From Variovorax sp. PBL-E5 (GTDB lineage Bacteria; Pseudomonadota; Gammaproteobacteria; Burkholderiales; Burkholderiaceae_C): DNA of 64,000 nucleotides. This document shows, one piece after another, positions 8,655 to 19,900 of the stretch. Position 1 is the first letter of the stretch, and the number at the start of each line of letters is the position of its first letter. The notes under the pieces were generated by a model, which was given only the letters and a program-made list of their open reading frames with translations, did no database searches and was not told the DNA's origin. A program made the translations under genes and the position numbers. Location of the stretch: contig NZ_LR594671.1 of NCBI RefSeq assembly GCF_901827185.1, forward strand, positions 4,030,001 through 4,094,000, in the 5' to 3' direction.

Positions 8655-9491
8655 ATGAGCACCGAAAAGATCGTCCACGACGAAAAGGCGCAGCTCGATT
8701 TCAGCGCCTCGATGAGCTACAGCGACTACCTGAGCCTCGACGCCATCCTCAACGCCCAGCATCCGAAGTCGCCCGCGCACGACGAGATGCTCTTCATCGT
8801 CCAGCACCAGACCAGCGAACTCTGGATGAAGCTGATGCTGCATGAGCTGCGCGCCGCGATCCGCTGCGTGGCGACCGACGACCTGTCGAGCGCCTTCAAG
8901 ATGCTGGCGCGCGTCTCGCGCATCATGGAGCAGCTGGTGCATGCCTGGGACGTGCTGGCCACCATGACACCGCCCGAGTACAGCGCGATGCGGCCCTACC
9001 TCGGCAGCTCCAGCGGCTTCCAGAGCTGGCAGTACCGCTGCATCGAATTCGCGCTCGGCAACAAGAACGCCGCCATGCTCAAGCCGCATGCGCATCGCCC
9101 CGACCTGCTGGCCGAGGTCGAGCAGGCCTGGCGCGCACCCTCGCTCTACGACGAGGCATTGCGCCTGCTCGCGCGCCGCGGGCTCGATGTGCCGGCCGAC
9201 CATGTCGAGCGCGACTGGACGCAGCCCTACGAACTCAGCGATGGCGTCGAACAGGCCTGGCTGGTGATCTATCGCGATCCGAAGAACCACTGGGACCTCT
9301 ATCAGCTCGGCGAGGAGCTAACGGACCTCGAAGACGCTTTCCGCCTCTGGCGCTTCCGCCACGTGACCACCGTGGAGCGGGTGATCGGCTTCAAGCGCGG
9401 GACCGGCGGGACCGGCGGCGTGAGCTATCTTCGCAAGATGCTCGACGTGGTGCTGTTTCCCGAGATCTGGAAGTTGCGAACGGATCTCTAG
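8655..9491 (+). CDS. kynA: Tryptophan 2,3-dioxygenase
   Basis: Heme enzyme that oxidises L-tryptophan to N-formylkynurenine, the first step of the pathway although its gene is last in the operon. The 278-residue protein shows the family stretches [37 protein letters not shown] and MLHELRAAI, and ends with a [12 protein letters not shown] segment as in other bacterial enzymes. It lies 9 bp after kynU in the same operon. Confidence 0.96.
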   Translation: MSTEKIVHDEKAQLDFSASMSYSDYLSLDAILNAQHPKSPAHDEMLFIVQHQTSELWMKLMLHELRAAIRCVATDDLSSAFKMLARVSRIMEQLVHAWDVLATMTPPEYSAMRPYLGSSSGFQSWQYRCIEFALGNKNAAMLKPHAHRPDLLAEVEQAWRAPSLYDEALRLLARRGLDVPADHVERDWTQPYELSDGVEQAWLVIYRDPKNHWDLYQLGEELTDLEDAFRLWRFRHVTTVERVIGFKRGTGGTGGVSYLRKMLDVVLFPEIWKLRTDL

Positions 9492-9534
9492 AACCCCCAT
9501 TGCGCGCACGCATGACCAACCTGGAGACGACGCG

Positions 9535-10779
9535 ATGACCACCGATTTCTTCAACGAAGCCGAACTGGGCCTCTTGCGCGAGCACGGCATCGTGCTCTTC
9601 GCCAAGCGCGTGATCTTCGATGCCCGGCCGCCGATGCCGGCCGACCAGATCGCCGCGGTGCAGGCCGTCTGCGCCGGCCCGCTGCCGCCCGAGCTCCTTG
9701 CGCTGTGGCGGCAGACCGCCGGCGGGCGCATCGACTACGACCTTCACCTGCGCATGAATGGCTGCGAGGAAGCGGTGAGCTGGACCGAACTGTTCTGGAA
9801 CGGCAGCGACACCGCGCAGACGCTGCGCGGATGGATCGCGCACGAGCTCGAAGGCGCCGCGCAAGCCCCGCGCGAGGGCGCCTGGGACGGCAAGCTCGTC
9901 AGCCTTCCCATCGGCGGTTTCGAAGACAGCGACCGCATCTACGCCGTCGTCGAGCCGGGCGCGGACCATGGCCACATCCTCGCGTGGAAACAGGGGCTGC
10001 CCCAGCCATGGGCGCATGCGATGCACGAAGACGGCATGACCACGCTCGCGGCCGACCTGTGTGCGGCGTTCGAGGTGCTGCATCTCGACGAGGATCCGCT
10101 CGAAGCGATCGGCGACTATTTCACCGGACAGGCACTGCTCGAGTACCTCGACGAGCGGCACGAGGCGCATGCACTGTCCCTCGAACTCATGGACCGGCTG
10201 ATCGCGTTCTACCGCCGCGCGATGGTCGACTGGCGCACGCCGCTGGCCGATGGCACGCTGGGCCGAGACGGGCCGCTCTCGCGCATCGCACTGCGCCACG
10301 CGATCGCCACCGATGACGCGGCGCTGATCGATCGGCTGGCCGCAGCCGACGTCGCGCTCGACGGTCCGCTGCTCGGCAGCGCGATCGCGACCGACTTGGC
10401 GGTGAGCCACGGCGCCCACGCGGCCGCTGCGGCGCTGGTGCACGCCGGCGCGCCCGTCGCGCCGGATGCGCTCGATGCGATCGACAGCGCGCTGTCGCCC
10501 GACCTGGCGGCGCTGTTGCTGGCGCATGGCGCCCAGCCCAGCGCGACGGCCATCGCCGAGTGCGTGGCCTGCGGCGCACCCGCGGCTGCACGCCTGATCG
10601 CCGAGGCCTACGCACAAGCCCACGACGATCTGCCGGCCGCCTATGCCGCGGTCAGGGACGACCTGCTCGCCGAACTCGAAAGCGCCTTGGCCGACGTGCG
10701 CACCGGCGAGGTCAGCCACTACCTCGGCGCTGACGAACTCGCGCACCGCATCGACCACCTTCAGACCTTCAGTCTCTGA
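9535..10779 (+). CDS. SMI1/KNR4 (SUKH)-like protein with C-terminal ankyrin-like repeats
   Basis: A 414-residue cytoplasmic protein without a signal peptide. Residues about 40-190 look like a SUKH fold (LPPELLALWRQTAGGRIDYDL, then acidic and aromatic strands). The C-terminal part, about 250-380, has ankyrin-like repeats (ALRHAIATDDAALIDRLAAA, LVHAGAPVAPDALDAI, LAALLLAHGAQPS). SUKH proteins often act as immunity proteins in polymorphic toxin systems, but no toxin gene lies near, and this one follows kynA by 43 bp in the same direction. The role is unknown. Its end is 6 bp from the convergent monooxygenase gene. Confidence 0.65.
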   Translation: MTTDFFNEAELGLLREHGIVLFAKRVIFDARPPMPADQIAAVQAVCAGPLPPELLALWRQTAGGRIDYDLHLRMNGCEEAVSWTELFWNGSDTAQTLRGWIAHELEGAAQAPREGAWDGKLVSLPIGGFEDSDRIYAVVEPGADHGHILAWKQGLPQPWAHAMHEDGMTTLAADLCAAFEVLHLDEDPLEAIGDYFTGQALLEYLDERHEAHALSLELMDRLIAFYRRAMVDWRTPLADGTLGRDGPLSRIALRHAIATDDAALIDRLAAADVALDGPLLGSAIATDLAVSHGAHAAAAALVHAGAPVAPDALDAIDSALSPDLAALLLAHGAQPSATAIAECVACGAPAAARLIAEAYAQAHDDLPAAYAAVRDDLLAELESALADVRTGEVSHYLGADELAHRIDHLQTFSL

Positions 10780-10785
10780 GTCCGG

Positions 10786-11964
10786 TCAGCCGCCGTAGAG
10801 CCACGGCACGTCGAGCAGCCGGGCGCCGAGCAGGCGCAGCGCCGCGTCGCGACCCGCACGCAGAAGGCCCGTGGCATGGAAGATGTCGCCGTTGCGCCGT
10901 GCACGTGCCTGCACCTGCGCGTTGCGCTGCCAGCGCGCGTCGGCATAGCGCGCGAGCGCGGCCGGCACCGTTTCCGACGGGCCGCCGCCCAGCGCATCCG
11001 CCAGCGCGACCGCATCCTCGATCGCCATGCCGGCGCCTTGCGCCAGGTAAGGCAGCATCGGATGCGCCGCATCGCCCGCCAAGGCCACGCGCTCGCCGGC
11101 CATCTGCTGCGGACCCCTGAGCGGCGGCCGATCGCTGAGTGTCCAGGCACGCCATGACGGCATCGCTTCGAGCAAGCCCTGCAGCGCAGTGCCGGTATGG
11201 CCGGTCGCCGCCTGCAGGGCGGCGAGGCTGGTGGACTGGTCCCAGTCGCGCGCATCGCCGGCGGGCGCCGCCTCGGCCAGCACCACCACATTGAGCGCCT
11301 CGCCGCGGCGCACCGGATAGGCCACCGCATGCAGGCGCGGTCCGAGCCAGACGCTGACCTGCGTGCTGCGCAGCGTCCTGGGCAGCGCCGACTGCCGGAC
11401 CAGCGCGCGCCAGGCCGTGTGACCGGTCGTGCGCGGCGGCGCAGCGTCCGTGACGCAGGATCGCACCGCGCTCCAGAGACCGTCGGCGCCGATCAGCACA
11501 TCGCTTTCCCAGGCCCGCGCATCGGCGCTGGACGCGCAGACCGCACCGCCGCGCGCCACCACCTCGGCCACGCGGACGCCGGTGTTGAGCGTCACGGCCC
11601 CGCTCGCACGCACGGCTGCCAGCATCAAGGCATGCAGGTCCGCACGGTGCGCGCAGAGGTAGGGCGCGCCGTAGCTGTGGAGCATCGCGTTGCCGAGCGG
11701 CAGGCGGGCGATCTCGCCGCCGTCGAGGGCGCTGCGCACGACCAGTGCGTCGGGCCGGGCCGCGATGCGCATCAGGGCCGGCCCGACGCCCAGCGCCTGC
11801 AAACGGCGCGTGACGTTGGGTCCGAGCTGGATGCCGGCACCGGCCTCGCCGAAGACCAGGGCCTGTTCGAGCAGCTCGATGCGATGGCCGCGGCGCCCCA
11901 GCGCCAGCGCGCTCGCCAGGCCCGCGATGCCTCCGCCTGCGATCAGGACATGCGCTGCCGCCAT
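10786..11964 (-). CDS. FAD-dependent aromatic-ring monooxygenase (salicylate / 3-hydroxybenzoate hydroxylase-like)
   Basis: Group A flavoprotein monooxygenase of 392 residues. It has the N-terminal Rossmann motif IAGGGIAGLASALAL, the middle GADGLWSAVR (DG motif) and the C-terminal GDAAHPMLPYLAQGAG (GD motif). Such enzymes hydroxylate aromatic acids using NAD(P)H and oxygen; the substrate cannot be told from sequence. I chose the ATG at 11964 (MAAAHVLIAGGG) because upstream in-frame sequence is low-complexity basic shadow. It follows the Cys-rich mini-protein by 7 bp and is probably the last gene of the Fur-controlled feo operon, which is unusual. Confidence 0.85.
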   Translation of the reverse strand: MAAAHVLIAGGGIAGLASALALGRRGHRIELLEQALVFGEAGAGIQLGPNVTRRLQALGVGPALMRIAARPDALVVRSALDGGEIARLPLGNAMLHSYGAPYLCAHRADLHALMLAAVRASGAVTLNTGVRVAEVVARGGAVCASSADARAWESDVLIGADGLWSAVRSCVTDAAPPRTTGHTAWRALVRQSALPRTLRSTQVSVWLGPRLHAVAYPVRRGEALNVVVLAEAAPAGDARDWDQSTSLAALQAATGHTGTALQGLLEAMPSWRAWTLSDRPPLRGPQQMAGERVALAGDAAHPMLPYLAQGAGMAIEDAVALADALGGGPSETVPAALARYADARWQRNAQVQARARRNGDIFHATGLLRAGRDAALRLLGARLLDVPWLYGG

Positions 11965-11971
11965 GCCGCGT

Positions 11972-12250
11972 TCAGCGAAGGCGCGTTGCGGGCGTTCCGG
12001 ATTCCGGCTCGGAGGAGGGAGCGCTTTTCGGCGTGCAGGCACCGCAGCTGTCGCACGCACCGCAGCCCGAGGATTTGGCGAGCGAGGCCGCCAGCGCTTC
12101 GGCGCGCTGCGCGTCCACCAGCCCTGCGCGCTGCGAACCCGCGGCAAGCCCGGCGGCCGCAGCGCGGCGCCAGGGCGCCGGCATCCAGCGCCAGACGGCG
12201 TAGAGCGCGGCGAGCGCGACGATCAGCGCAACGACGATCTCTTGGGTCAT
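11972..12250 (-). CDS. FeoB-associated Cys-rich small membrane protein
   Basis: A 92-residue protein with one N-terminal membrane segment (EIVVALIVALAALYAVWRW, about 4-22) and a CxxCxxCxxC cluster (GCGACDSCGAC, cysteines 63, 66, 69 and 72). It starts one base beyond the feoB stop. Small Cys-rich membrane proteins downstream of feoB are common and sometimes fill the place of FeoC; the cysteines could bind iron or an Fe-S cluster. Function is inferred from position and the motif. Confidence 0.75.
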   Translation of the reverse strand: MTQEIVVALIVALAALYAVWRWMPAPWRRAAAAGLAAGSQRAGLVDAQRAEALAASLAKSSGCGACDSCGACTPKSAPSSEPESGTPATRLR

Positions 12251-12251
12251 T

Positions 12252-14150
12252 TCATCCTCCAGTGAATGCGAGCGCCACCCGGTAGGTGATCAGGCATGCA
12301 ATATAGGCCAGCGCGAACAGATAGCCCGCCATGATCCACACATAGCGCCACGAACCGGTCTCGCGCTTGACGGCGGCCAACGTCGAGACGCATTGCGGCG
12401 CGAACACGTACCAGACCAGCAGCGACAGCGCGGTCGCCAGCGACCAGCTGCCCGCGATCAGCGGCCCGAGCTGGCCGGCCACGTCCTCGCCGGTGGCCGA
12501 GAGCGCATACACCGTGCCGAGCGCGCCCACCGCCACTTCGCGCGCCGCCATGCCGGGCACCAGCGCGATCGAGATCTGCCAGTTGAAGCCGATCGGCGCA
12601 AAGATGTATTCGAGCCCGCGGCCGATCATGCCGGCCAGGCTGTACTGGATCGCCGGCCCGGTCGCGCCTTCGGGCGGCGAGGGAAAGGTCGACAGGAACC
12701 ACAGCAGGATCGTCAGCGTGAGGATGATCGTGCCCACGCGCTGCAGGAAGATCCATGCGCGCTCGTAAAGGCCGAGCGCGAGGTTGCGCACGCTGGGCCA
12801 GCGATAGGCCGGCAACTCCATCATCAGCGGCGAATGCTGCTGGTTGTCGCGAAAGCGCTTCATCGCCCAGGCCACGGCCATCGCAGAAACGATGCCGAAC
12901 AGATACAGCGCGAACAGCACCAGCCCCTGGAGATTGAACACACCGCCGACGCTGCGTTCAGGGATGAAGGCCGCGATCAGTAGCGCATAGACCGGCAGCC
13001 GCGCCGAGCAGGTCATGAGCGGCGCGATCATGATGGTGGTCAGCCGGTCGCGCCAGTTGCTGATGGTGCGCGTGGCCATCACGCCGGGAATCGCGCAGGC
13101 AAAGCTCGACAGCAGCGGAATGAAGGAGCGGCCCGACAGGCCCACCGTGCCCATCACGCGGTCGAGCAGGAAGGCCGCGCGCGGCAGGTAGCCCGAATCT
13201 TCCAGCGCGAGGATGAAGAGGAACAGGATCAGGATCTGCGGCAGAAACACGATCACGCTGCCGGCCCCCGCGATGACGCCATCGACCAGCAGGCTTTGCA
13301 GCATGCCCGGCGGCATCACATCCCTGATGAAGGCGCCCAGCGCGTCGGTGCCGGCCTTGATCGCGTCCATCGGCACGTTGGCCCAGCTGAACACGGCCTG
13401 GAACATCAGGAACAGCGTGACGCCGAGCACCCCCATGCCCCACACGGGATGCATCACCACGCGGTCGATGCGGTCGCTGGTGACCAGGCTGCCGACCGGC
13501 TCGCGCACCGCCAGGCCGAGGATGCGACGCACCTCGCGCTGGGTAGCGAGCACGTCATCCAGCCCCGGCGCCTGCCAGGACCGCGGCGCTGCGGCGACCA
13601 CGGGCGTGTCGAGCGCTTCCAGCAGCCCTTGCGCCCCGCCCGTGTGGACGCCGACGGTCTCGATCACCGGCACGCCGAGCTCGCGCGACAGCGCAGCGAC
13701 ATCGACCGCGATGCCCTGCTTCTTCGCCATGTCGGTCATGTTGAGCGCCATCACCATCGGCAGGCCGAGGCGCTTGGCTTCCAGCACCAGCCGCAGGTTG
13801 AGGCGCAGGTTGGTGGCGTCGGTCACGCACACCAGCAGATCGGGCAGCGCTTCCTTGCTCTTGCCGGTGACCACGTCGCGCGTGACGGCCTCGTCGGCCG
13901 AGAGCGCATTGAGGCTGTAGGCACCCGGCAGATCGAGCACGAAGACGCGCCGGCCGGCGGCCGTGCGCAGATGCCCTTCCTTGCGCTCGACCGTGACCCC
14001 GGCGTAGTTGGCCACCTTCTGGCGGCTGCCGGTCAGCAGATTGAAGAGCGCGGTCTTGCCGCAGTTGGGATTGCCGAGCAGCGCGATGCGATCCGGCGGC
14101 GCGGCCGATACCGCAGCACCCGGCTGGAAACGCAGCGTGGCCTCAACCAT
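12252..14150 (-). CDS. feoB: Ferrous iron transporter B
   Basis: Inner-membrane Fe(II) transporter with an N-terminal G domain. The 632-residue protein has G1 GNPNCGKTALF (27-37), G3 DLPG (73-76) and G4 NMTD, followed by the Gate repeats and about 8 to 10 membrane segments, including SFACAIPGVMATRTI and SCSARLPVYALLIAAF-type cores. It is shorter than the 773-residue E. coli protein, as is common in Betaproteobacteria. It overlaps feoA by 8 bp. Confidence 0.96.
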   Translation of the reverse strand: MVEATLRFQPGAAVSAAPPDRIALLGNPNCGKTALFNLLTGSRQKVANYAGVTVERKEGHLRTAAGRRVFVLDLPGAYSLNALSADEAVTRDVVTGKSKEALPDLLVCVTDATNLRLNLRLVLEAKRLGLPMVMALNMTDMAKKQGIAVDVAALSRELGVPVIETVGVHTGGAQGLLEALDTPVVAAAPRSWQAPGLDDVLATQREVRRILGLAVREPVGSLVTSDRIDRVVMHPVWGMGVLGVTLFLMFQAVFSWANVPMDAIKAGTDALGAFIRDVMPPGMLQSLLVDGVIAGAGSVIVFLPQILILFLFILALEDSGYLPRAAFLLDRVMGTVGLSGRSFIPLLSSFACAIPGVMATRTISNWRDRLTTIMIAPLMTCSARLPVYALLIAAFIPERSVGGVFNLQGLVLFALYLFGIVSAMAVAWAMKRFRDNQQHSPLMMELPAYRWPSVRNLALGLYERAWIFLQRVGTIILTLTILLWFLSTFPSPPEGATGPAIQYSLAGMIGRGLEYIFAPIGFNWQISIALVPGMAAREVAVGALGTVYALSATGEDVAGQLGPLIAGSWSLATALSLLVWYVFAPQCVSTLAAVKRETGSWRYVWIMAGYLFALAYIACLITYRVALAFTGG

Positions 14151-14424
14151 GGTTCACCGCCCCCGGCGTGACGCGAATGAGCGCAGCCTCGTGCCGACGC
14201 AAGGCGAAGGTCGTGTGACCCAGGCGCACGGCCAGCGGCTCGCGGCCCGGCACGCCGCTGGCGACGATGCACACGGCCTCGCCCGGCACGAAGCCGATCT
14301 CGGTCAGGCGCAACACCAGCTCCTGCTCGTCCGGCTCGCGAGGGCGCACCACATCGAGCACCGTCGCCCACTGGCGATTGGGAAGCTGGTCAAGGGAGAT
14401 GGTGGCCGAAGCCACGCCGGTCAT
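14143..14424 (-). CDS. feoA: Ferrous iron transport protein A
   Basis: Small SH3-like cytoplasmic partner of FeoB, 93 residues from the ATG at 14424. Family features are the central LRLTEIGFVPGEAVCIV and the late LGHTTFALRRHEAALIRV. A longer reading from a TTG at 14445 is possible but places the start closer to the Fur box and has no better ribosome binding site. It is the first gene of feoA-feoB-mini-protein-monooxygenase. Confidence 0.92.
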   Translation of the reverse strand: MTGVASATISLDQLPNRQWATVLDVVRPREPDEQELVLRLTEIGFVPGEAVCIVASGVPGREPLAVRLGHTTFALRRHEAALIRVTPGAVNHG

Positions 14425-14455
14425 TGTGGTCACCCGCGGGTCCAAATCGTCAAAA

Positions 14456-14470
14456 TGAGAATTATTCTCG
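14456..14470 (-). promoter_or_regulatory. Fur box upstream of feoA
   Basis: TGAGAAT-T-ATTCTCG is a 7-1-7 inverted repeat; its 13-bp core is perfectly symmetric and it departs from the usual TGATAAT-N-ATTATCA pattern at three positions. It lies 31 bp upstream of the feoA ATG, where bound Fur with Fe(II) would block transcription. It also faces the divergent C13-peptidase gene 64 bp away, which could be co-regulated. Confidence 0.8.
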
Positions 14471-14533
14471 AAAACACGAGCGTTTGGCCAACTGCAGCGA
14501 AAGTAACCTTTTGCGCTGCGGCATCATCCCGGC

Positions 14534-16000
14534 ATGACGGACGATCGCACCGAGTTCCCTCCGACGCCACTTCCATCCGCTTCATCTCGCGAGCCGCAAC
14601 CGCCGACAAGCATCTTTCGTTGGATCGCCGAGGGATTGCGCGCCGCCGTGCTGCTCGCACCCCGCGTCACGGCGGCGCCAACGCCGTGGCAACTGCTCGT
14701 GCTCGTGCTGCTTCCCAACCTGCTTGCCATCGGCGTCCAGCGCTTCGAGGTCGACGGCCCGGCTCGCTTCAACGCCGCCGCCGAACTCAACGTGCTGTGG
14801 GCCAGCGCGCTGATGGTGTGGGTGGGCTGGGGCGCGCTCTATCGGCGCCCTTTATCGGCCGGCGCCGATGCAGACGGCGCCCCTCTCGGCCGATGGTTCG
14901 TCCTGGCGACCTGGGCTGGAGCGCCTTGCTATCTGCTGATGACGGGAATGTCACTCGCCTACATGCGCGGCTGGCTGCCGAAGCCGCTCACCACGGTATC
15001 GGGTTTCTGGGCCGTCTACGGCGTCTTGCTCGGATGGTGGTTCGTCGCGGCGGTGCGTCTGGCGGCGCGCTACATGCCGACTCGACAGCGCCTCTTCCTG
15101 TTTGTCCCGGGCATCCTGGCGATCCTGGCGATCGGCATCTGGCAGGGCATGCAGGAGGATCAGGAACGCATCTGGCTGCGCGACACCAGCGCATCGACCG
15201 AGCCCCGGCGTCCGAGGCTGCAGCTCACGCAGGAAGTGTTCGAAGAGCAGCAGGCGATCTGGCAGCGCAGCGTCGCGGCCATCACGCCGCGGCGGCCCGG
15301 CGAGCCGAACGTCTACGGCCTCGTGTTCGCGCCCTACGCGACCGACGATGTCTTCCTGCGTGAAGGCACCATGGTCGCGCACCTGCTCGAAGACCGCTTC
15401 GACGCGCAAGGCCATGTGCTGAAGCTCATCAACCATCCCACCACCACGCACGAACTGCCCTGGGCCACGCCGCTCAACCTGCAACGCGCGGTGAAGGCGA
15501 TCGCAGCGCGCATGGACCCCGACAAGGATCTCCTCGTGGTCTACCTCACCTCGCACGGCGGCAGCGACTTTCAGCTCGCCGCGGCGCACTGGCCGCTCAC
15601 CGTGGTACCGCTCACGCCCGAGGCCCTCAAGCAAGCGCTCGATTCGGCGGGCATCCGGCACCGGGTGATTGCCATCTCGGCCTGCTTTTCGGGCGGCTGG
15701 ATCGAGCCGCTCGCCAACGAGGACAGTCTCGTCATGACCGCCGCCGATGCCGAGCACACCTCCTACGGCTGCGGCCGGCTGTCCGAACTCACCTTCTTCG
15801 GGCGCGCGGTCTTCGACGAGCAATTGCGCAAGAGTCGCTCCTTCGAGCAGGCTTTCGCGGCGGCCGTCCCCGTGATCCGCCAGCGTGAAATCGATGCCGG
15901 CAAGGAAGATGGCTTCTCGAATCCCCAGATCCGTGTCGGCGCGCACATCCGGCCGATGCTGGACCGGCTGGCGCAACGGCTCGGCCAGACTCAGAACTGA
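14534..16000 (+). CDS. Membrane-anchored C13-family (legumain-like) cysteine peptidase
   Basis: A 488-residue protein with about five membrane segments in residues 50-205 and a cytoplasmic or periplasmic C-terminal peptidase domain. The C13 catalytic dyad is visible: His341 in VVYLTSHGG and Cys384 in VIAISACFSGGW, each after a hydrophobic strand as in clan CD enzymes. Bacterial C13 proteins are little studied; eukaryotic relatives are legumain and the GPI transamidase catalytic subunit. It is divergent from feoA across an 88-bp gap with a Fur box. The natural substrate is unknown. Confidence 0.8.
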   Translation: MTDDRTEFPPTPLPSASSREPQPPTSIFRWIAEGLRAAVLLAPRVTAAPTPWQLLVLVLLPNLLAIGVQRFEVDGPARFNAAAELNVLWASALMVWVGWGALYRRPLSAGADADGAPLGRWFVLATWAGAPCYLLMTGMSLAYMRGWLPKPLTTVSGFWAVYGVLLGWWFVAAVRLAARYMPTRQRLFLFVPGILAILAIGIWQGMQEDQERIWLRDTSASTEPRRPRLQLTQEVFEEQQAIWQRSVAAITPRRPGEPNVYGLVFAPYATDDVFLREGTMVAHLLEDRFDAQGHVLKLINHPTTTHELPWATPLNLQRAVKAIAARMDPDKDLLVVYLTSHGGSDFQLAAAHWPLTVVPLTPEALKQALDSAGIRHRVIAISACFSGGWIEPLANEDSLVMTAADAEHTSYGCGRLSELTFFGRAVFDEQLRKSRSFEQAFAAAVPVIRQREIDAGKEDGFSNPQIRVGAHIRPMLDRLAQRLGQTQN

Positions 16001-16025
16001 CGCCGGACGGCCGGCAGGATTCTGA

Positions 16026-18893
<2,868 letters not shown>

Positions 18894-19072
18894 GAAGCAA
18901 CTCCTGTGAATCGTGGAAGCACCTCGAAGATAGCAGGGTTCGATGACAGCGGCCCGGTGGCGCGTTGCAGCCCTTCCGGCGGTGTCGGCCTCCTCATCCG
19001 GTCCGCTCGGCCCGAGGTCGATGACGCGAGAGGTCATGGCCGCTGCGCATGCCCTTCACTACGATCGCAGTC

Positions 19073-19900
19073 ATGACTTCGCACACCCTGCAACCCACGG
19101 CCGCCGATTCCTTCGGCACCCATCTGCGCCACTGGCGCCAGCACCGCCGCCTGAGCCAGCTCGACCTCGCGAACGAAGCGCAGGTGTCGACGCGCCATCT
19201 GAGCTATGTCGAGACCGGCCGCGCCGAGCCCAGCCGCGAGATGGTGCTGCGGCTCGCGGAGCGGCTCGAGGTACCGCTGCGCGAGCGCAACGCGCTGCTG
19301 GTGGCGGCCGGCTATGCACCGATGTACCGGCAGCGCTCGCTCGACGACCCGGCCCTCGCGTCGGCCCGCCGCGCGGTCGACCTCGTGCTCAAGGGCCACG
19401 AGCCCTTCCCGGCGCTGGCGGTCGATCGCCACTGGAACCTGGTGGCGCACAACGCGCTGGTGCCGCTGCTGATGGCGGGAGCCGCCGCCGAGCTGGTCAC
19501 GCCGCCGATCAACGTGCTGCGGCTCAGCCTGCATCCCGATGGCCTCGCGCCGAGGACCGCGAACCTCACGCAATGGCGCGCGCACCTGCTCGAACGTCTG
19601 CAGCAGCAGATTGCCGCCACCGGCGACGCCGTCCTGGTCGCGCTGCACGACGAGCTGGCCGCCTATCCGGCGCCCAGCGTGAGCCACGACACGCCGGCCG
19701 CCGGCGGCGAACTCGCGGGCGTGGTGGTGCCCTTCCAGCTGGTGACGCCGAACGGCGTGCTGAGCTTCATCAGCACCACCACGATCTTCGGCACGCCGGT
19801 GGACGTCACGCTGCAGGAACTGGCCGTGGAGTCGTTCTTTCCGGCGGATGCGCAGACGGCGGCTGCATTGACGGCGCTGGCATCCCAGCCGCGCGACTGA
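19073..19900 (+). CDS. XRE-family transcriptional regulator (MmyB-like ligand-binding domain)
   Basis: A 275-residue regulator (from the ATG at 19073; an upstream in-frame ATG lies at 19049). The N-terminal helix-turn-helix is clear: LRHWRQHRRLSQLDLANEAQ then VSTRHLSYVETGRAEPS (about 17-55). The rest matches the MmyB-like domain (ALAVDRHWNLVAHN, FPADAQTAAAL), which may bind a fatty acid or similar ligand. It is divergent from acnA. Its last 95 bp overlap the 3' end of the convergent acyl-CoA dehydrogenase gene. The target is not evident. Confidence 0.85.
   Translation: MTSHTLQPTAADSFGTHLRHWRQHRRLSQLDLANEAQVSTRHLSYVETGRAEPSREMVLRLAERLEVPLRERNALLVAAGYAPMYRQRSLDDPALASARRAVDLVLKGHEPFPALAVDRHWNLVAHNALVPLLMAGAAAELVTPPINVLRLSLHPDGLAPRTANLTQWRAHLLERLQQQIAATGDAVLVALHDELAAYPAPSVSHDTPAAGGELAGVVVPFQLVTPNGVLSFISTTTIFGTPVDVTLQELAVESFFPADAQTAAALTALASQPRD

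Noticed and set aside
7275..9290. A 671-codon minus-strand frame opposite kynU and kynA
   Set aside because: It lies across two intact kynurenine enzymes and has shadow-like composition.
19021..19037. ATGAC/GTCAT inverted repeat near the XRE regulator
   Set aside because: The arms are five bases long with a seven-base spacer, which is weak in GC-rich DNA, so it was not listed as an operator.
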